From positions 37,957,380-38,021,379 of the forward strand of contig CM046303.1 in the NCBI GenBank assembly GCA_025267735.1: a stretch of 64,000 nucleotides of DNA, given 5' to 3'. Below, one piece after another: positions 62,305 to 64,000 of the stretch (positions within the stretch are counted from its first letter, which is position 1; every line of letters starts with the position of its first letter). Source of the DNA: Mactra quadrangularis. Taxonomy: Eukaryota; Mollusca; Bivalvia; Venerida; Mactridae. The notes beneath the pieces were generated by a model. It searched no databases. It saw nothing but the letters and a program-made list of their open reading frames with translations, and had not been told where the DNA came from. The translations under genes were made by a program, and so were the position numbers.

Positions 62305-63825
62305 TATACTGAAAGAAAAAAGTTTGGCAAGTTTTTCACACCTATTATTTTTTCTTTTTGAGCTTTCGAATGAAGACGTTTTTATATGTAAATGATGTAC
62401 TTATCGATGCTCTTTACACATCTATTGTGTTTGTTCGAAAACCGTGTATTTTATAAGCGAAGCGTAAGAAACTCGAAAATCACGTGCAACGTAAGCACGG
62501 CAATTTCGGTAGCGTGTAGAGTCGAGTAATGTACCTCATTGTTTTGAGCTGTTACCACAAACAAAATAACCAGTTTAAAACTCGAAGAAATTCCAATGGG
62601 GCGTCGCCAAGGAATGACGTAAGAAGAACGTCAAAGAGGTGAAGGTATGCTCCACGCTGGTATGACGGCAAGAGCTGTCGCTCGACATTTCAATCGCCAT
62701 GAGTCTACAATTAGTCGCCTTAGAAACCGTCTGAGGGAAACAGGACGAGTCAACGACAGACCCAGATCAGGCAGACCACGGAAAACAACGCCACGCGAAG
62801 ACCGTCACATCATGACGCTTTCTCGACGTAACCGGTTTATGTCCAGTGGGAAGATAGCCCGAGATCTCATGAATACTACTGGGACTAGGGTGTGCCTCAG
62901 AACTGTGAGAAATAGGCTTCGCGCGGCAAGGCTAAAGGCGTGTCGGCTTTACGTCGGGATTCCGTTGACGCATAGGCATCGTCAGGAACGGCTCCAATGG
63001 ATTCGGGGGCATCGTCCATGGACACGCAGACAATGGAACATTGTGTTATTTACCGACGAATCGCGGTTTAATGTATTCTTCGCGGATGGCAGGATTCGAG
63101 TGTGGCGTAGACGAGGTGAGAGGCTCCACGCAGACAACGTTGTCCAACGAGATACGGAGGTGGCAGTGTAATGGTTTGGGCTGGGATTTACCATGATAGT
63201 AAGACTAAACTCGTTACTGTGCCTGGCAACCTTAATGCACTAAGATACTGTGATGAAATCCTCGAACCTGTTGCATTGCCATTTATGCAGCAACATAACG
63301 TGGGAATTTTCCAGCAAGATAATGTCCGCCCGCATACCGTGCGTCACACACAGGGTTTCCTACGTCGAAACAACGTGTAACTTCTCCCCTGGCCTCCAAG
63401 ATCGCTTGATCTCTCACTGATTGAACACCTATGGGACCATTTAGGTCGTCGTGTAAGAGATAATCATGATGTCGACGACGTGCGGGACCTTGAACGTGCT
63501 CTGCGAGTTGAGTGGGCCAGAATCCCTCTACGTGTTATCAGAAAGCTAATTTGTAGCATGAGACGTCGGTGTTTAGCAGTATTAGCTTGTAATGGGGGTC
63601 ACACTAGATACTGAACTCCTTGTGAATTTTGACGCCTTACCCCTAACGTCTTTCAGGCTGTACAGTGAGCTAAGGCAACAGGGTTTTGACAATTTATTGT
63701 TACAAACTAATTGAAAACTAAATGCTTTATTCAATTACGTACTTGGTTTAAGTCAAATTGGTATAGTTTCAATAAACCAGTGAAATATTTCCGAACTTGC
63801 TAAACCTTTTTCTCTCAGTATACAA
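62305..63825 (+). mobile_element. Tc1-type DNA transposon, complete but dead (about 1.5 kb)
   Basis: Inverted ends TATACTGAAAGAAAAAAGTT (62305) and, from the right, TATACTGAGAGAAAAAGGTT (to about 63825) agree over about 28 bp, followed by the shared GCAAGTT. TA lies at each boundary. It contains one broken transposase gene. Confidence 0.85.
62596..63615 (+). pseudogene. Tc1-like DDE transposase, three lesions
   Basis: A cut-and-paste transposase of the Tc1 family. The likely start ATG is at 62596 (MGRRQGMT), followed by an in-frame TAA at 62620-62622. The paired helix-turn-helix region follows (ARAVARHFNRHESTISRLRN and the GRPRKTT hook). The catalytic residues are all still visible: FTDESRF (D1, about 63052), QQDN (D2, about 63315) and IEHLWDH (E), with D2-E spacing 34. 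A frameshift near 63150 disrupts the GGGSVMVWAG motif, and a TAA at 63378-63380 replaces a sense codon before LLPWPPRS. The last residues end at about 63615. Confidence 0.9.
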
Positions 63826-64000
63826 TGATTTAATGTTCATGCATACACCGCACTTCTTCCTGTGCGTAGCCGATTTGTGCGATGAGTAAAGCGTCTTAGC
63901 CAAGATATGTTTTATCGTCTTACGTAAAGGATGAGAGATCAATGCATCACGTCCTTTCAAATTGGGGTTCATCACAGGGAATCTTCATTGTTGTATATAT
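63826..64000. other. Window end, unassigned
   Basis: Nothing recognised. Confidence 0.5.

Overview
This is an animal nuclear window, AT-rich and intron-rich, with GT-AG exons widely separated by transposable elements. It is most likely from a bivalve mollusc. That rests on repeat families I recognise from bivalve genomes: the GCTCACCTGAGC / TGAGCTTTTGTGAT family ending in GAGCGATA-TAGGGCCAT (39653-40196, and a part at 51240-51500), and a tRNA-type SINE ending in (TTTA)n-TTGGGTTTAACGCCG (60816-61110, minus strand). No species call is possible from the sequence alone.

The one convincing cellular gene is a receptor (membrane) guanylyl cyclase on the + strand. I could follow 16 exons from 7435 to 59502. 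Their splice phases all agree and together they give 875 codons plus a stop. In order they encode the end of the ligand-binding domain, the juxtamembrane Cys pair and transmembrane helix (exons 1-2), the kinase-homology domain (exons 3-9), the dimerisation coiled coil (exon 10), the class III cyclase domain (exons 11-16) and a tail of about 200 residues rich in Ser/Thr (exon 16). The N-terminal part of the ligand-binding domain and the start codon must lie before the window or were not recognisable in the first 7.4 kb. Coding sequence is about 2.6 kb of a 52-kb stretch; the rest is intron filled with mobile DNA.

Layout. 1-2180: nothing recognised. 2180-6050: a 5'-truncated jockey/L1-type LINE split by an 859-bp solo-LTR-like insertion with a 5-bp target duplication. 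7435-8962: exons 1-2. Intron 2 (12.8 kb) holds three small TIR elements and an 8.6-kb foldback structure (12093-20703) flanked by a 12-bp direct repeat; its right arm was later hit by a piggyBac-type element and a CR1/L2-type LINE. 21810-22429: exons 3-4. Intron 4 (7 kb) holds two inverted 1179-bp hAT-type elements whose target duplications match only crosswise, showing that the DNA between them was inverted. 29484-30425: exons 5-6. Intron 6 (9.9 kb) holds a 75-bp tandem array, a small element with an 8-bp target duplication, and several SINEs. 40341-45630: exons 7-9. Intron 9 holds a LINE inserted into a short repeat. 48560-55573: exons 10-15. Intron 15 holds an uninterrupted copy (55745-58044) of the 2.3-kb element that was broken by the inversion in intron 4. 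58843-59502: last exon, with a poly(A) signal near 60146. Beyond the gene are a 21-bp tandem repeat, a 25-bp perfect hairpin, a SINE and a dead Tc1-type transposon (62305-63823).

The most interesting signals are structural: the reconstructable inversion in intron 4, the large foldback element with a regularly spaced GTAAC-type motif, and a chain of nested insertions in which a second copy in the same window preserves the empty site.
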